Origin: Closterium sp. Naga37s-1
Taxonomy: Eukaryota; Streptophyta; Zygnematophyceae; Desmidiales; Closteriaceae
DNA: 64,000 nucleotides
Direction: 5' to 3'
Assembly (NCBI GenBank): GCA_947471745.1
Contig: CANJKZ010000068.1
Span: 124,001-188,000, forward strand
Shown piece after piece: positions 39,849 to 51,951 of the stretch (position 1 is its first letter; every line of letters starts with the position of its first letter). The notes beneath the pieces were generated by a model. It saw only the letters and a program-made list of their open reading frames with translations. It was not told the DNA's origin and made no database searches. The position numbers and the translations under genes were made by a program.

Positions 39849-41279
39849 TCAAGAGGTGAGCAAGTGAGGCAAGGTAGGCACAAGGCCCAGCTGAGTACAG
39901 AAGCGCTGATGGTCACAAGGCGCAAGCGCCTTGGTGAAGATATCAGCAGTGTTGGCCTCAGAGGCCACGTACGCAAGACGCAGCTGACCACGCTGCTGCA
40001 GCTCACGAGCAAGAAAGTAGCGGAGAGCAATGTGCTTCGTTCTGTGCTCCAGTCGCTGCTCCCGACACAAGGCCAGCATGGCCTTGTTGTCTACGTACAG
40101 TACTGGAGGAGAACGAGGCGGCTCTCCGAGGTCAGTCAGCAGGTAGGTGAGCCAGCGAAGCTCCTGTGCAGCCATGGCTCCTGCGTAGATCTCAGCCTCA
40201 CAACTGGAGCCGAGAACAGAAGACGAGCGAGTAGCCCGCCACGAAACAGAGCCGGAACCAAGGCTGAAGGTGTAACCCTGTGACGACCGCTGCGTAGCCT
40301 GGTCGTCAGCCCAAGAAGCGTCTGCGTGCCCAGTAAGGACCACTGGACTCTGCCCTCCAAGCACAAGCCCCATGCCCGACGTACTGCACAAGTAGCGCAA
40401 CACCCTCTTCGCTGCAGCCATGTGCTCCGGTCTGTGTCTCCCAGGAGCAACATAGCGTGCGAGAATGCTAAGAGGGTATGCAAGGTCAGGTCGTGTGCAG
40501 GTCATCAGGTACATGAGGCAGCCAACAAGCTCTGGGTACGGGCCACTCGACTCTACGGACTCATTCGAAGGCAGAGCTGAGAGCGAGTGGCGAGTAGGCA
40601 GAGGAGTGGCCTGAGGCGAGGAGTACGTGAAGCCGAAGCGCTGAAGGACCTGCTGCACCATGTGTGACTGAGTCAGGGTAATGGTGCGGCGTGCTCTGTC
40701 CCGAGTGATCTGCAAGCCAAGGTAGCTGCGCAGTTCACCCAGGTCAGTGCACGTGTGTCTCTTCTGCAGCTCGGACTTCACGTGGGCGAGTCCACCAGTG
40801 TCAGCTGTGGCAAAGACCAAGTCGTCGACGTACACGAGGATGTAGAACGGCGGCAAAGAAGTGTCGGTGCGCAGAAACAGCGACGGGTCGGCAGTAGAGG
40901 GAGCAAACCCAAGAGCCGCAAGTGTAGTCCTCAGTGTGTCGTGCCACTCACGCGGTGCCTGGCGGAGACCGTAGACTGGCCGCCGTAGGCTCCACTGGGT
41001 GCCAGGAGGAAAAGACCCAGTGAAACCAGGTGGGCGACGCAGCCAGATCTCCTCGTGCAGGCTGCCCTGCAAGAAAGCAGTGCTGAAGTCAAGAGAGTGT
41101 AGCTCGTAGTCACGGTGAGCAGCTACGTGCAGCAGTACCCGAAGAGTGGTCATCTTCGGGGTGGGAGAGAAGGTCTGAAAGTAGTCAACTCCCTGCCGCT
41201 GACTGAAGCCTCGAGCCACGTAACGCGCCTTGAAGACAGGCGGAGAACCCGGCGGCCGCTTCACCCTGAAAATCCACAT
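39849..41279 (-). CDS. RT-RNase H only polyprotein of element C
   Basis: A 476-codon frame from MWIFRVKRPPGSP to the shared C-terminus. It holds reverse transcriptase (FSTAFLQGSLHEEIWL, YVDDLVFATADT, LGLQITRDRARRTITL) and RNase H (GHADASWADDQ, LYVDNKAMLALC, ANTADIFTKAL). It is uninterrupted and almost identical to the matching part of element E. The first Met lies just inside the former IN-RT region, so an authentic initiation signal is not assured. Confidence 0.85.
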   Translation of the reverse strand: MWIFRVKRPPGSPPVFKARYVARGFSQRQGVDYFQTFSPTPKMTTLRVLLHVAAHRDYELHSLDFSTAFLQGSLHEEIWLRRPPGFTGSFPPGTQWSLRRPVYGLRQAPREWHDTLRTTLAALGFAPSTADPSLFLRTDTSLPPFYILVYVDDLVFATADTGGLAHVKSELQKRHTCTDLGELRSYLGLQITRDRARRTITLTQSHMVQQVLQRFGFTYSSPQATPLPTRHSLSALPSNESVESSGPYPELVGCLMYLMTCTRPDLAYPLSILARYVAPGRHRPEHMAAAKRVLRYLCSTSGMGLVLGGQSPVVLTGHADASWADDQATQRSSQGYTFSLGSGSVSWRATRSSSVLGSSCEAEIYAGAMAAQELRWLTYLLTDLGEPPRSPPVLYVDNKAMLALCREQRLEHRTKHIALRYFLARELQQRGQLRLAYVASEANTADIFTKALAPCDHQRFCTQLGLVPTLPHLLTS

Positions 41280-41289
41280 GCCACTGACG

Positions 41290-41640
41290 ATGTTCGAGGG
41301 CGGCGGATCGGGGCCGCGAGGGCGGCAGAGTAGGGGCCGCGAGGGCGGCGGAGTAGGGGCCGCGAGGGCGGCGGATCGGGGCCGCGAGGGCGGCGGATCG
41401 GGGCCGCGAGGGCGGCAGAGTAGGGGCCGCGAGGGCGGCGGATCGGGGCCGCGAAGGGCGGCGGATCGGGGCCGCGAGGGCGGCGGAGCGGGGCCGCAAG
41501 GTCGGCGGAACAGGGGCCGCGAGGGCAGCGGATCGGGGCCGCGAGGGCGGCGGAGTAGGGGCCGCGAAGGGCGACGGATAGAGCCGCGAGGGCGGCTCGA
41601 AGGGGGGCCGCGAGGGCGGCGCGAAGGGGGCCGCTAGGGC
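41290..41640. repeat. GC-rich leader tandem repeats of element C
   Basis: Irregular copies of a GGCGGATCGGGGCCGCGAGG-type unit. Related GC-rich leader repeats are present in the other family members. Confidence 0.85.
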
Positions 41641-41884
41641 GGCGCGAGAGAGGGGAGCGCGACTCGGGCAGGGGCTGAGTGCGCTCCGGGAAGGAAAAAA
41701 AAACGGTGGGCCCTAGGAACAGTTCCCACGGGGGAACCTGCTCGATACCATGAGAAGAAACAAGGAATGAATGAACTATGAATGAATTGGGTACAAGTAA
41801 TAACCCTAATTGGGTTGTACCCCTTATGGGCTACCCCACTATAGCCTATACAATATGCATGAGCTATAATGTTCTGACACCTGC

Positions 41885-42545
41885 GGCCCCGACGCCTACC
41901 TGTGCGGCCCCGGCGCCTACCTGCTGGCCCCGCCACCTACCCGCGGCCCCGCCACCTACCTGTGCGGCCCCGCCACCTACCTGCGGCCCCGCCACCTACC
42001 TGCGGCCCCGCCACCTACCAGCGGCCCCGCCACCTACCCGCGGCCCCGCCATCTACCTGTGCGGCCCCGCCACCTACCTGCGGCCCCGCCACCTACCAGC
42101 GGCCCCGCCACCTACCCGCGGCCCCGCCATCTACCTGTGCGGCCCCGCCACCTACCTGCGGCCCCGCCACCTACCAGCGGCCCCGCCACCTACCCGCGGC
42201 CCCGCCACCTACCTGTGCGGCCCCGCCTCCTACCTGCTGGCCCCGCCACCTACCTGCTGGCCCCGCCACCTACCTTTGCGGCCCCGCTGCCTCCTCCCAG
42301 CGGCCCCGGACGCCGCCCTCTCAGCGGCCCCGCCGAGCCGCCCAGCAGCCGAGCCGCCCAGCAGCCGAGCCGCCGAGCCGCCCAGCAGCCGAGCCGCCCA
42401 GCACCCGAGCCGCCGAGCCGCCCAGCAGCCGAGCCGCCGAGCCGCCCAGCAGCCGAGCCGCCGAGCCGCCAAGCAGCCGAGCCGCCGAGCCGCCCAGCAG
42501 CCGAGCCGCCGAGCCGCCCTGCAGCCGAGCCGCCCGAGCCGCCCT
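41885..42545. repeat. GC-rich leader tandem repeats of copia A
   Basis: Repeats of CGGCCCCGCCACCTACCTG type (41885-42290) are followed by AGCCGAGCCGCCGAGCCGCC type (42326-42545), ending about 75 bases before the polyprotein start. They are open in several frames because of composition, not because they code. Confidence 0.9.
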
Positions 42546-42618
42546 GTCCGGTAAGAGCAGCGCCTCTTTCACAGCACTGCCCTCACCCTACTGTTTGCGC
42601 TGCTAGCCTACTGCTGTC

Positions 42619-45600
42619 ATGGCTACCCCTAGTGTCCTCTCTTTTGACGCTGAGGGTCGGGCCATTGACTTTGACGTCTGGATAGATGACCTGCAGCTTT
42701 TCTTACAGTGCGATAGGGCAGACGGCCTCTCCCTCTTTGACCTCACTTCTGGTGCCTCTCCTGCCCCCGCTGCTGATGCTGACGCCACTGTTCGCTCACA
42801 GTGGGCCACGCGCGATGCTGCTGCACGTCTTGCTGTGCGTCGCCACCTGCCTACCTCTGAGCGTGCGCACTTTAGCCAGTACAAGAGTGCTCACACCTTG
42901 TACGACGCTGTAGTTGCGCGCTACTCCTCCCCTGCCACTGCTGCACTGAGCCGCCTCATGCTACCGTACCTCTTCCCTGACCTTGCTGCCTTTCCCACAG
43001 TCGCTGACCTCATTACGCACCTCCGCACTAGTGACACTCGCTACCGCGCTGCGCTTCCTGCTGAGTTCTGCGCCAAGAACCCCCCCCCCATGTACATCAC
43101 CCTCTACTACATAGTCACCCGTCTCCCTGACTCCCTTCGCGTAGTCAGGGACCAATTCCTCTCAGTTTGCCCCACCACTCTCACCGTTGACCTCCTCGAG
43201 AAGGCCCTCATAGCAGCAGAAAAGAGCATAGTAGCTGTAGGAGCCTCTCGTGGTGACCCTCGCACCCCCATCTTTGAGGGGTGTTCCCCCTCCCCTCTTT
43301 TGCCCTCTGTTGCCTCTGCTGCTGCGGCCGACCTCGTTGGTCTCGAGTCGGTCGGCGCTGCGTCTGCCCCGAGCGGGAGACGCCGCACCGGCAAGGGCAA
43401 GGGGGGCAAGGGTGCTGGAGGGGCTGGCGGGGGTGGCGGAGGTGGCGGTGGCGGCAGTGGAGGGGGTGGGGGTGGTGGTGGGAGTGGTGGCGGGGGTGGA
43501 GGTGTCGGTGGCGGCAGTGGAGGCGGAGGCGGCGGCGGCGGTGGCGGTGGGAGCGGAGGTGGCGGAGGTGGCGGCGGTGGAGGAGGCGGCGGCGGAGGAG
43601 GTGGAGCTGGTCGGGGTGGCGCTGGGCAGAGGGTCGGCTCCGGTGGTGGTCAGCGCCAGCAGCAGCAGCAGCAGCGGCAGCAGCGCACTCGTGACATCCC
43701 CCCCCCTCAGCAGCTCCGTGAGTGGTACGCTGCACGCCAGCGGGGTGGGGGTACTGGTCCGTGCACCTACGTCCTACGCACCGGCGACCGCGCGGGTGAG
43801 CAGTGCGGGGGTGCGCACTCCACCCAGCGCTGCTTTGGCCGCCTGACGGACGCTTGGTGTCACCAGTTCCCTGAGGCCACTGAGATCCCCCGCTGGGGCG
43901 AGCTGTCTAGGGCGGGTGTAGCTGTCTTTGACCTTGACTTTGATGCTATTCTTGCTGCCATGTATGCTGTGACTATTAGTGATGAGGGTGACTGTTACCG
44001 GTGTTTTCCGCCCGACCCGGGCATTGAGACTGCTGCTCTAGGTACTGGTGAGGCTGCTACTCTAGGTGCTAGCGAGGCTGCTGCTCTAGGTGCTCGTGCG
44101 TCTGCTCACTCAGGTGCTGGTGAGTCTGCTCTCTCAGGTACTGCGTCGGCTTCGGCCTCCCACACCTTCACCCTTGACTCGGGGGCTTCTCGCTCCTTCT
44201 TTCGAGACCGCACCACACTCACGCCGCTTGGCCGGCCAGTTGCAGTCTCTCTGGCAGACCCCTCTGGGGGTCCTGTCCTTGCTCACTTCTCCACTGTCCT
44301 CCCGTGTCCGGCGGCCCCCTCTGGCACCCTGTCTGGTCTTTACCTCCCCTCGTTCTCTACGAACTTGGTGAGTGGTGCTGACCTACAGGATGCGGGGGTT
44401 CACCAGTTCACTCCTGCGAGTCAGCGGGTGACCCACTGCACGGACGCTCGGACAGGCCGACACCTGGCCACGTTTACACGTCGGCCGGGGTCGAGCCTGT
44501 ACACACTGACCACTGCGTCTCCTCCAGTCACTGCGTCTGGTCAGGTAGCTGCGTCGGGTCAGGTGTTTGCTGCAGCGTCCAGGTCTGGTCCTGAGTCTGC
44601 CCCCTGTTCGTGTCGCCTCCTGTCTCACGAGACTCTCCTCTGGCACCACCGCCTTGGTCACCCCTCCCTGCTTCGTCTCCGAGGCATGGCCTCCCGTATC
44701 CTTGTCTCTGGTCTTCCCCGGTCCCTCCCTCCCCTTCCTCTGGGGCCCGGCCCTACCTGCGTCCCTTGTGTCGAGGGGCGGCAGCAGGCTGCCCCTCACT
44801 CCTCCCAGTTTCCTCCGACAGAGGCCCCGCTGCAGACGCTTCACATGGACGTGTGGGGCCCGGCCCGCATCCGTGGACAGGGTCACGAGCGCTACTTCCT
44901 GCTGGTGGTTGACGACTACTCGCGTTACACCACGGTCTTCCCCTTGCGCAGCAAGGGTGATGTCACTGAGGTGTTGATCGACTGGATCCGCGCAGCTCGT
45001 CTCCAACTCAGGCAGAGCTTCGGCTCGGACTTTCCTGTTCTGCGTCTGCACTCTGACAGAGGTGGAGAGTTCTCCTCTGGCCTTCTGCGAGCCTACTGTC
45101 GTGCACGAGGCATCCGCCAGACCTTCACGCTTCCGGACTCTCCACAGCAAAATGGGATTGCTGAGCGCCGCATTGGCATAGTCATGGACGTCGCCCGTAC
45201 GTCCATGATGCATGCGGCTGCCCCCCATTTTCTGTGGCCGTTTGCGGTTCGGTACGCGGCGCATCAGATCAACCTTCACCCCAGGGTCTCCATGCCGGAG
45301 ACCTCCCCAGCTTTGCTGTGGACGGGGAAGGTTGGCGATGCGTCTGCGTTCCGTGTCTGGGGATCTCGGGCGTTTGTCCGCGACTTGTCTGCGGACAAGC
45401 TGTCCCCTCGTGCTGCTCCTTGCGTCTTCCTTGGCTTCCCCCCTGACGCGCCAGGGTGGCAGTTCTACCACCCCACCTCTCGCCGTGTTCTGTCCTCCCA
45501 GGACGTCACGTTTGACGAGTCGGTCCCCTACTACCGCCTCTTCCCCTACCGCACTCCGTCCCTCCCCCCGCCACCGCTCTTCCTTGTGCCAGGTCCCCCC

Positions 45601-48477
45601 CCGGTAGACCCCCTCCCCCCTCAGGGTCCTGCCCCTTCAGGTGTGTCCCAGGTAGACGCAGTCGAGCCTGTCGAGGTTACTGGTGACTCTGGTGCTGCTG
45701 AGGGTGCTGAGCCTGGGGGTGCTGACTCTGGGGGTGCTGAGCGTGTGGGTGCTACGCCTGGGGGTGCTGAGCCTGAGGGTGCTACTACTGGGGGTGCTGA
45801 GCCTGGGGGTGCTGAGCCTGGGGGTGCTACTACTGGGGGTGCTGAGCCTGGGGGTGCTGAGCCTGGGGGTGCTACGCCTGGGGGTGCTGAGCCTGGGGGT
45901 GCTACGCCTGGAGGTGCTGAGCCTGGGGGTGCGGAGCCTGAGGGAGCTGGGCCTGCTCGTGTGGCGTCTGGCGGTGCTGAGCCTGGAGGTTCTCCGGGTG
46001 CTTCGTCTCGGCGGGAGCCACTCTCTCCACAGGAGCTGCGAGAGTGGTTTGCCCGACGCTGGAGGCGTGCTGCTGGAGCTGGAGGTTCTTCGACTGCTGC
46101 GGGTGCTGGTGCCGCGGGTCCCTAAGGTGCTCGTACTGGGAGTCCTGGAGCTGCTGGGCCTGCGGGTACGCCTGGAGCTGGAGCTGCTGAGGGTGTTGGC
46201 GCTGAGGCTACTGCTGTCGGTCCTGGAGGCGGTCCTGCTGGGGGTGCTCCTGGTGCTGCTGGAGGTACTGGAGCTGGAGGTGCTGCTGGCGCTGGTGCTG
46301 CCGCTGGGGGTACTGGTGCTATCCCTGCTGTGTCTGGAGTCGCCGCGCGGCCTCGGCCGTACTTCGTTCCGCTCCTTCAGCAGGTTCTTGGTCTCCCGCC
46401 TTCTACTGGTCCTCCTCCTCCCTTAGAGTGTCCACAGCCTGTCCCGTCCCAGTTACAGTTACAGCTGGCCTTCACACTGCCCGCTCCTTCTCCCTACACT
46501 GGTCCTACTGGAGGTCTGGCTGAGCGTCGTGAGCCTGCGTCTCGCCCTACGTCGCCTGTCCGTCTTGCTCGCACTAGTGGCCGTGGTTCGCGTCAGCGTC
46601 CTCCTCCTGTCCCTGGCACGCACCGGATGTCTCTGCGTCTGTCCACTGCTCCTCTGCGTGCCCCTTTGCCTTCTCCTCCTGAGTCCTCTCTTCCTGCTCT
46701 TCCCGACCCGGAGTCCGACTCTCTTCGTGCTGCCAGTCCTACTGCCACGCGTCTCCTTGCTACTGTCGTCACTGACCCTTCCTTTGAGTCCACTGCTGCG
46801 TCTGCCCTAGTTGCTGAGCTCGTCGACTTTGCTGCTCGCTGTCGTCTAGACTACGCTGCTAGTCTTGTCGTTGCGTCTGAGTCTGTCTGTCCTCCGTCCG
46901 TCGGGGGTGAGTGTGCCCTTGGCACGGACGTCCTTGAGGACAGGCAGGAGGAGTTCCAGTGTTTGGCTGCTGCTTCACCTCATCTCGTGTCCGTACTGCT
47001 TACCCCTGAGGGAGACCCGGATGCACTTGACATCCCGACTCCGCGCTCTTACGCGGAGGCGATAGAGGGTCCCTACTCCTCTCAGTGGCAGGCAGCTATG
47101 GACACAGAGATGGCTTCCTGGAAGTCCACAGGCACCTACGTTGACGAGGTTCCCCCGCCTGGGGCGAACATCGTCAGTGGCATGTGGATTTTCAGGGTGA
47201 AGCGACCGCCGGGTTCTCCACCTGTCTTCAAGGCACGTTACGTGGCTCGTGGCTTCAGTCAGCGGCAGGGAGTTGACTACTTTCAGACCTTCTCTCCCAC
47301 CCCGAAGATGACCACTCTTCGGGTACTGCTGCACATAGCTGCTCACCGCGACTACGAGCTGCACTCTCTTGACTTCAGCACTGCTTTCTTGCAGGGCAGC
47401 CTGCATGAGGAGATCTGGCTGCGTCGCCCACCTGGCTTCACTGGGTCTTTTCCTCCTGGCACCCAGTGGAGCCTCCGGCGGCCAGTCTACGGTCTCCGCC
47501 AGGCACCGCGTGAGTGGCACGACACACTGAGGACTACACTTGCGGCTCTTGGGTTTGCTCCCTCTACTGCCGACCCGTCGCTGTTTCTGCGCACCGACAC
47601 TTCTTTGCCGCCGTTCTACATCCTCGTTTACGTCGACGACTTGGTCTTTGCCACAGCTGACACTGCTGGACTCGCCCACGTGAAGTCCGAGCTGCAGAAG
47701 AGACACACGTGCACAGACCTGGGTGAATTGCGCAGCTACTCACTCACAGCTCTGCCTTCGGATGAGTCCGTAGAGTCGAGTGGCCCGTACCCAGAGCTTG
47801 TTGGCTGCCTCATGTACCTGATGACCTGCACACGACCTGACCTCGCATACCCTCTTAGCATTCTCGCACGCTATGTTGCTCCTGGGAGACACAGACCGGA
47901 GCACATGGCTGCAGCGAAGAGGGTGTTGCGTTACTTGTGCAGTACGTCGGGCATGGGGCTTGTGCTTGGAGGGCAGAGTCCAGTGGTCCTCACTGGGCAC
48001 GCAGACGCTTCTTGGGCTGACGACCAGGCTACGCAGCGGTCGTCACAGGGTTACACCTTCAGCCTTGGTTCCGGCTCTGTTTCGTGGCGGGCTACCCGCT
48101 CGTCTTCAGTTCTCGGCTCCAGTTGTGAGGCTGAGATCTACGCCGGGGCCATGGCTGCACAGGAGCTTCGCTGGCTCACCTACCTGCTGACTGACCTCGG
48201 AGAGCCGCCTCGTTCTCCTCCAGTGCTGTACGTAGACAACAAGGCCATGCTGGCCTTGTGTCGAGAGCAGAGACTGGAGCACAGAACGAAGCACATTGCT
48301 CTCCGCTACTTCCTTGCTCGTGAGCTACAGCAGCGTGGTCAGCTGCGGCTTGCGTACGTGGCCTCTCAGGCCAACACTGCTGATATCTTCACCAAGGCAC
48401 TTGCGCCTTGTGATCATCAGCGCTTCTGTACTCAGCTGGGTCTTGTGCCTACCTTGACTCACTTGCTCACCCCTTGA
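42619..48477 (+). pseudogene. copia A Gag-Pol with one in-frame stop and an RT deletion
   Basis: The frame starts at ATG 42619 (MATPSVLSFDAEGRAID). Gag occupies about the first 215 codons, followed by a long polyglycine stretch and a Cys/His segment (CTYVLRTGDRAGEQCGGAHS). Protease has LDSGAS near codon 518. Integrase has HHRLGHP, MDVWGP, LHSDRGGEF and NGIAERR, including the D-D-E residues. A TAA at 46123-46125 interrupts the frame in the Gly/Ala/Pro linker, and the same frame then continues to 48477. RT keeps YVDDLVF but lacks about 48 codons near 47739 compared with element E. RNase H (GHADASWADD, YVDNKAMLAL) is intact. Confidence 0.9.
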
Positions 48478-48817
48478 CCTTGTTTGTACTGTTGCATATA
48501 TATATACACCTGCTCTTGCTTGTCTAGCCTTATATATATATGTAATCCTGCATGTGAACTGGCCTTGTGGCCTTGAACTTGTGCTCGGAATGTGTGGTGA
48601 CTTTGTGATCCACCCTGAGCTTGCTTTGCTGTGCTTGACTGGTCTTGTGACCCCTTGTTCTCCCCCACTTTGCCTATGGGGGTGTGTCAGATTTATATGA
48701 CATAGCTACTGTAGGCTATAGTGGGGTAGCACATATGGGGTACAGTTTTCTAGGGTTTACATTTGTACCCAACTTTCCCTTAGTCCATCCATTTCTCGTT
48801 TCTATTCTAACAAATCG

Positions 48818-49467
48818 GCCACCGAAGTTGTAAACTTTGCGAATGTGCAAATGGTGGCCGTTGATTGGTCGACTCGTATTCGGCCACGGTGTCGACCTTC
48901 GCGAAAGAGGTGTCGTTGATCGACAAAATAGCGGCCAAACCCAATTTTCACAAATCCGCGGGGATTTTACACGAGAGCTTTTCAAGAGCAAGAGCAAGAG
49001 CTTTCGGATTATTCCCCGACCATATTCATTCGCTAATTATGACATTCATACGGATCCTTAATATCCGGCAACAGATCGCATCTATACAGCATCGCAGCGT
49101 CATTTCCCACCTCAGTTATTTGTCGTACGATTCTCGTTGCGTATTGGTTTGGTTAGTTACGGGCCTCTCGGCCCTTGGTTGATCACCTCTCTGGCACTGT
49201 TCGACCCCTCTATGATCTTTTCCCAACCTCGGGGTCACCACGCGAAGTGAAAGCTGCAGAGGTGACCTGCAGGTTACCTTGACAGGGACCCCGGGGTATC
49301 CCGCCACGGGGTAAGCTGGGGGTAACCTGGGGGGGAGGTTTTGGGCCAAACATTTTTCGGATGAATGCTGGAATGACGGAAGTAGTGAGCACCCTGCGGG
49401 ACGGGAGTCACACTGACAATGAAACTGCGACAGTCGTGCAATGCATCCAATAGAGTCGTTTATCGAG
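48818..49467. other. host or unrecognised sequence between copia A and a solo LTR
   Basis: No gene is recognised. Part of it (about 49170-49330) resembles 50020-50120 in phrases such as TTGATCA-CTCTCT and TTTCCCAACCT, suggesting an old dispersed repeat. Confidence 0.35.
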
Positions 49468-49472
49468 CTAGA

Positions 49473-49628
49473 TGAGAAACTTAGAACGAGAATGGATGGA
49501 AGGAAGTGAATGAGAGAAGAGGAGAGGGATTCACTAGCAAACATTGGGATACATATAGCAAACCCTAAAAGGGCTGTACTCACTATAGAGTACCCCACTG
49601 CAGACTAGAGAAACATAATATTCTGACA
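49473..49628 (-). repeat. solo LTR of the short-LTR copia family
   Basis: Resembles the LTR of element B (shared GGGATTCACTAGCAA-type, CTGTACTCACTATAGAGTACC-like and ATAATATTCTGACA blocks) and is flanked by the 5-bp duplication CTAGA at 49468-49472 and 49629-49633. No internal region, so it arose by LTR-LTR recombination. Confidence 0.85.
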
Positions 49629-49633
49629 CTAGA

Positions 49634-50530
49634 AACTCTTAGGGCATCCAAAAAAACAAAAACTCCTAGGGAACCTGGATGCGTTTTCGGGATGGATCAA
49701 CCCTAAAAACAAACATTCATGGCGTTTAGGGTTGATGCCTCCCGTATCCGGACGGGTTTTGTTTTTTTTTTGTCTGCGCGTTTCGATGAGGAAGGTTAAA
49801 TGTATTACCATTAATATAAATATGTCGCTTTGGACTCACAATTCAACACGGCCAATGTAACTTTGAGAAAAGTGCGACGCGCGCGCTGTAGTAGAATACC
49901 CAAATAACATAAAATAAGAAACTCGGTGCATTAAGCATTTACCGTTGTTTTACGGTTCGGCTTGCTCGCCTAACCGCTTAAGCAGCTCCGGGTTAATATC
50001 CTACAGTCGAGATTTTCCAGCCCTACTTTGGTCATCTCTCTAGTACTCTTCGGCCCCAGTTTGATCATTTCCCCCCGTGGTTACCTACAGGTGGTGACCC
50101 ATAAGTGACCCTCCCAACCTGCGGGAGCGAATCAGACGCGAGACGTGTGACCCCCCTGATACTTTCCCAACTTGTGGGAACGAATCGTACGCCACCCGCG
50201 TACGCGTTGTAAATGTCTTCAACAGTAACAATATTACAGTACAGCGCAGCTTATTATTTAGTAATTAAGACATGAAGTTTGCTCGTGATATAACTACAAA
50301 AGCAATTATAGCAATCAATTACGTTGTTATTAATACGGTCTCTAAAAGCCGTCAGACTTTCAAGTTAGCATTTCTGATGACAATATTTACACGAATAGTG
50401 ATCACTTGCACTTGCACGATTCCACTATTTATTATCGAAATTGCAGTACAATACAACAAATAACACGCTTTCCTCTGAATGACCCTAAAAACTGTCAAAA
50501 CATATTGTTTGTTCATGTTACTTTAGGTTG
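49634..50530. other. AT-rich stretch with one miniature inverted-repeat element
   Basis: About 49655-49770 carries a GATCAACCCTAAA ... GGTTGATGCCTCCCG inverted repeat matching 35790-35875. The rest is AT-rich, with only a short open frame at 50272-50463 that has no recognisable family. Confidence 0.45.
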
Positions 50531-50999
50531 TGTAGGGGTCACACCTTAGAGGGTACAACCCAACAATCTCGACATCCTTGTACCCCCTCCCTCTTACCCA
50601 ATGCACACTTGTTCCTAGCAAATTTCGACATGGTATTAAGAGCACAATGCTCCTTAGGACCGAATTTTTAAAAGGGCCCACCACTACTATTTCGATCTAC
50701 TGCCTGAGTCGCGCCCCTAGGAGAAACACGAAATTCGAAACCGTGCTCTAGGCGAGACGGTTCCTTTTTCTGCCCTAGACTCGATTTTCCTTCCTAGTCA
50801 CGTGCGACCCCCCCCTGACCGCGCCCTAGCCGCCAGTACAGCCCGCGTAGGCCCATCGCGAAGCCCGTACAGCCCGCGCCAGGCCGTCGCGCAGCCCGTA
50901 CAGCCCACGTCAGGCCCGCACCCAGCTCGTAAAGCCCGCGCCAGGCCCGCACGCAGCCCTTACAGCCCGTGCCTGGCCCGCACACGGCCCGTGTTACTG

Positions 51000-51940
51000 C
51001 TGCACTCGCTGCTGCTGCTACACTGCTGCGCCTGAACTGCTGCTGCAGTGCTGCTGCCGCCTGTACTGCCCTGCAACTGCTGCTGCTACTTGCTGCAGCT
51101 GCTCCTCGTTGCTACTGCTGCTGCTACTTGCTGCAGCTGCTCCTCCTTGCTACTGCTGCTACAGCTAGCGCTACTCACTGCTGCTGCTACTGACGCTACT
51201 CATGTTACAGCTAGCGCTACTCACTGCTGCTGCTACTGAAGCTAGTGCTGCTACAGCTAGTGCTACTGCTGCTGCTGCTACTACGGTACTTGCTACAGCT
51301 GCTACTGACTGAAGCTACTGCTGCTACAGCTAGTGCTACTGTTGCAGCTCCTACTCCAGCACTTGCTACAGCTGCTCCTGACTGAAGCTCCTGCGGCTAC
51401 TGCTAGTACTACTGCTGCAGCTCCTACTACTTCACTTACTACATCTACTATTGACTGAAGATACTCCAGCTACAGCTAGTGCTACTGCTGCAGCTCCTAC
51501 TCCAGCACTTACTGCAGCTGCTCCTGACTGAAGCTACTGCTGCTACAGCTAGTACTACTGCCGCAGCTCCTACTACTTCACTTGCTACAGCTAGTACTAC
51601 TGCTGCAGCTCCTACTACTGCACTTGCTACAGCTAGTGCTACTGCTGCTCTGCCACTGTGTCCGAGCCGCGCCGCCCAGCCCGAGCTGTCACTGCTGCTG
51701 CTACTGCAACTACTACTGCTACAGCTAGTGCTACTCGGTCTACTGCTGCTGCTGCTGCTGCTGCTCGGTCTGCTGATGCTGCCCGAGTCGCCCTGCTACT
51801 GCTGCTACCGGAGGGAGTACTGCTGGGAGTGGTGGAGGTGCATCCTCCCACCCCCACCGAACCGCCCTGCTGCTGTTACTACTGCTGCTGCTGCTACTTG
51901 TGCTACTGGGAGTGGAGGAGGTGCTGCTGGGAGTGCAGGA
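51000..51940. repeat. GCTGCTACTGCTGCAGCTCCTAC-type microsatellite leader of element D
   Basis: Degenerate trinucleotide-based repeats of CTGCTGCTAC and GCTACAGCTAGTGCTAC type over about 0.9 kb. Open frames here reflect the three-base period. Confidence 0.85.
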
Positions 51941-51951
51941 GGTGCTGCTGG

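Larger units (their letters stand above)
39507..41879 (-). mobile_element. internally deleted copia element C nested in copia A
   Basis: The LTRs at 39507-39635 and 41751-41879 (129 bp) are identical by eye, and the target-site duplication CCTGC is at 39502-39506 and 41880-41884. The primer-binding region lies at 41740-41750 (minus TGGTATCGAGCAGG, altered from consensus). Gag, protease and integrase are deleted: the GC-rich leader repeats run directly into reverse transcriptase. Identical LTRs indicate recent movement, with proteins supplied in trans. Confidence 0.93.
37515..48812 (+). mobile_element. Ty1/copia retrotransposon A, short LTRs, with two nested relatives
   Basis: LTRs at 37515-37641 (127 bp) and 48685-48812 (128 bp) differ by one small indel. 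The target-site duplication AATCG is at 37510-37514 and 48813-48817. The primer-binding site TGGTATCAGAGCA (37642-37654) abuts the 5' LTR and a GGGGGTG polypurine end abuts the 3' LTR. Two antisense relatives (37834-39338 and 39507-41879) sit in its long GC-rich leader. Without them it is about 7.4 kb, the size of the intact element E. The polyprotein carries a stop and an RT deletion, so it is non-autonomous. Confidence 0.95.

Noticed and set aside
43107..43735. Antisense and alternate-frame open frames over polyglycine of copia A (and the same in E)
   Set aside because: Shadows of the GGC/GGT-rich coding strand; no domain content.
46123..46125. TAA in copia A as a programmed recoding site
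   Set aside because: Element E has a sense codon at this place and A also carries an RT deletion, so the stop is simple decay.
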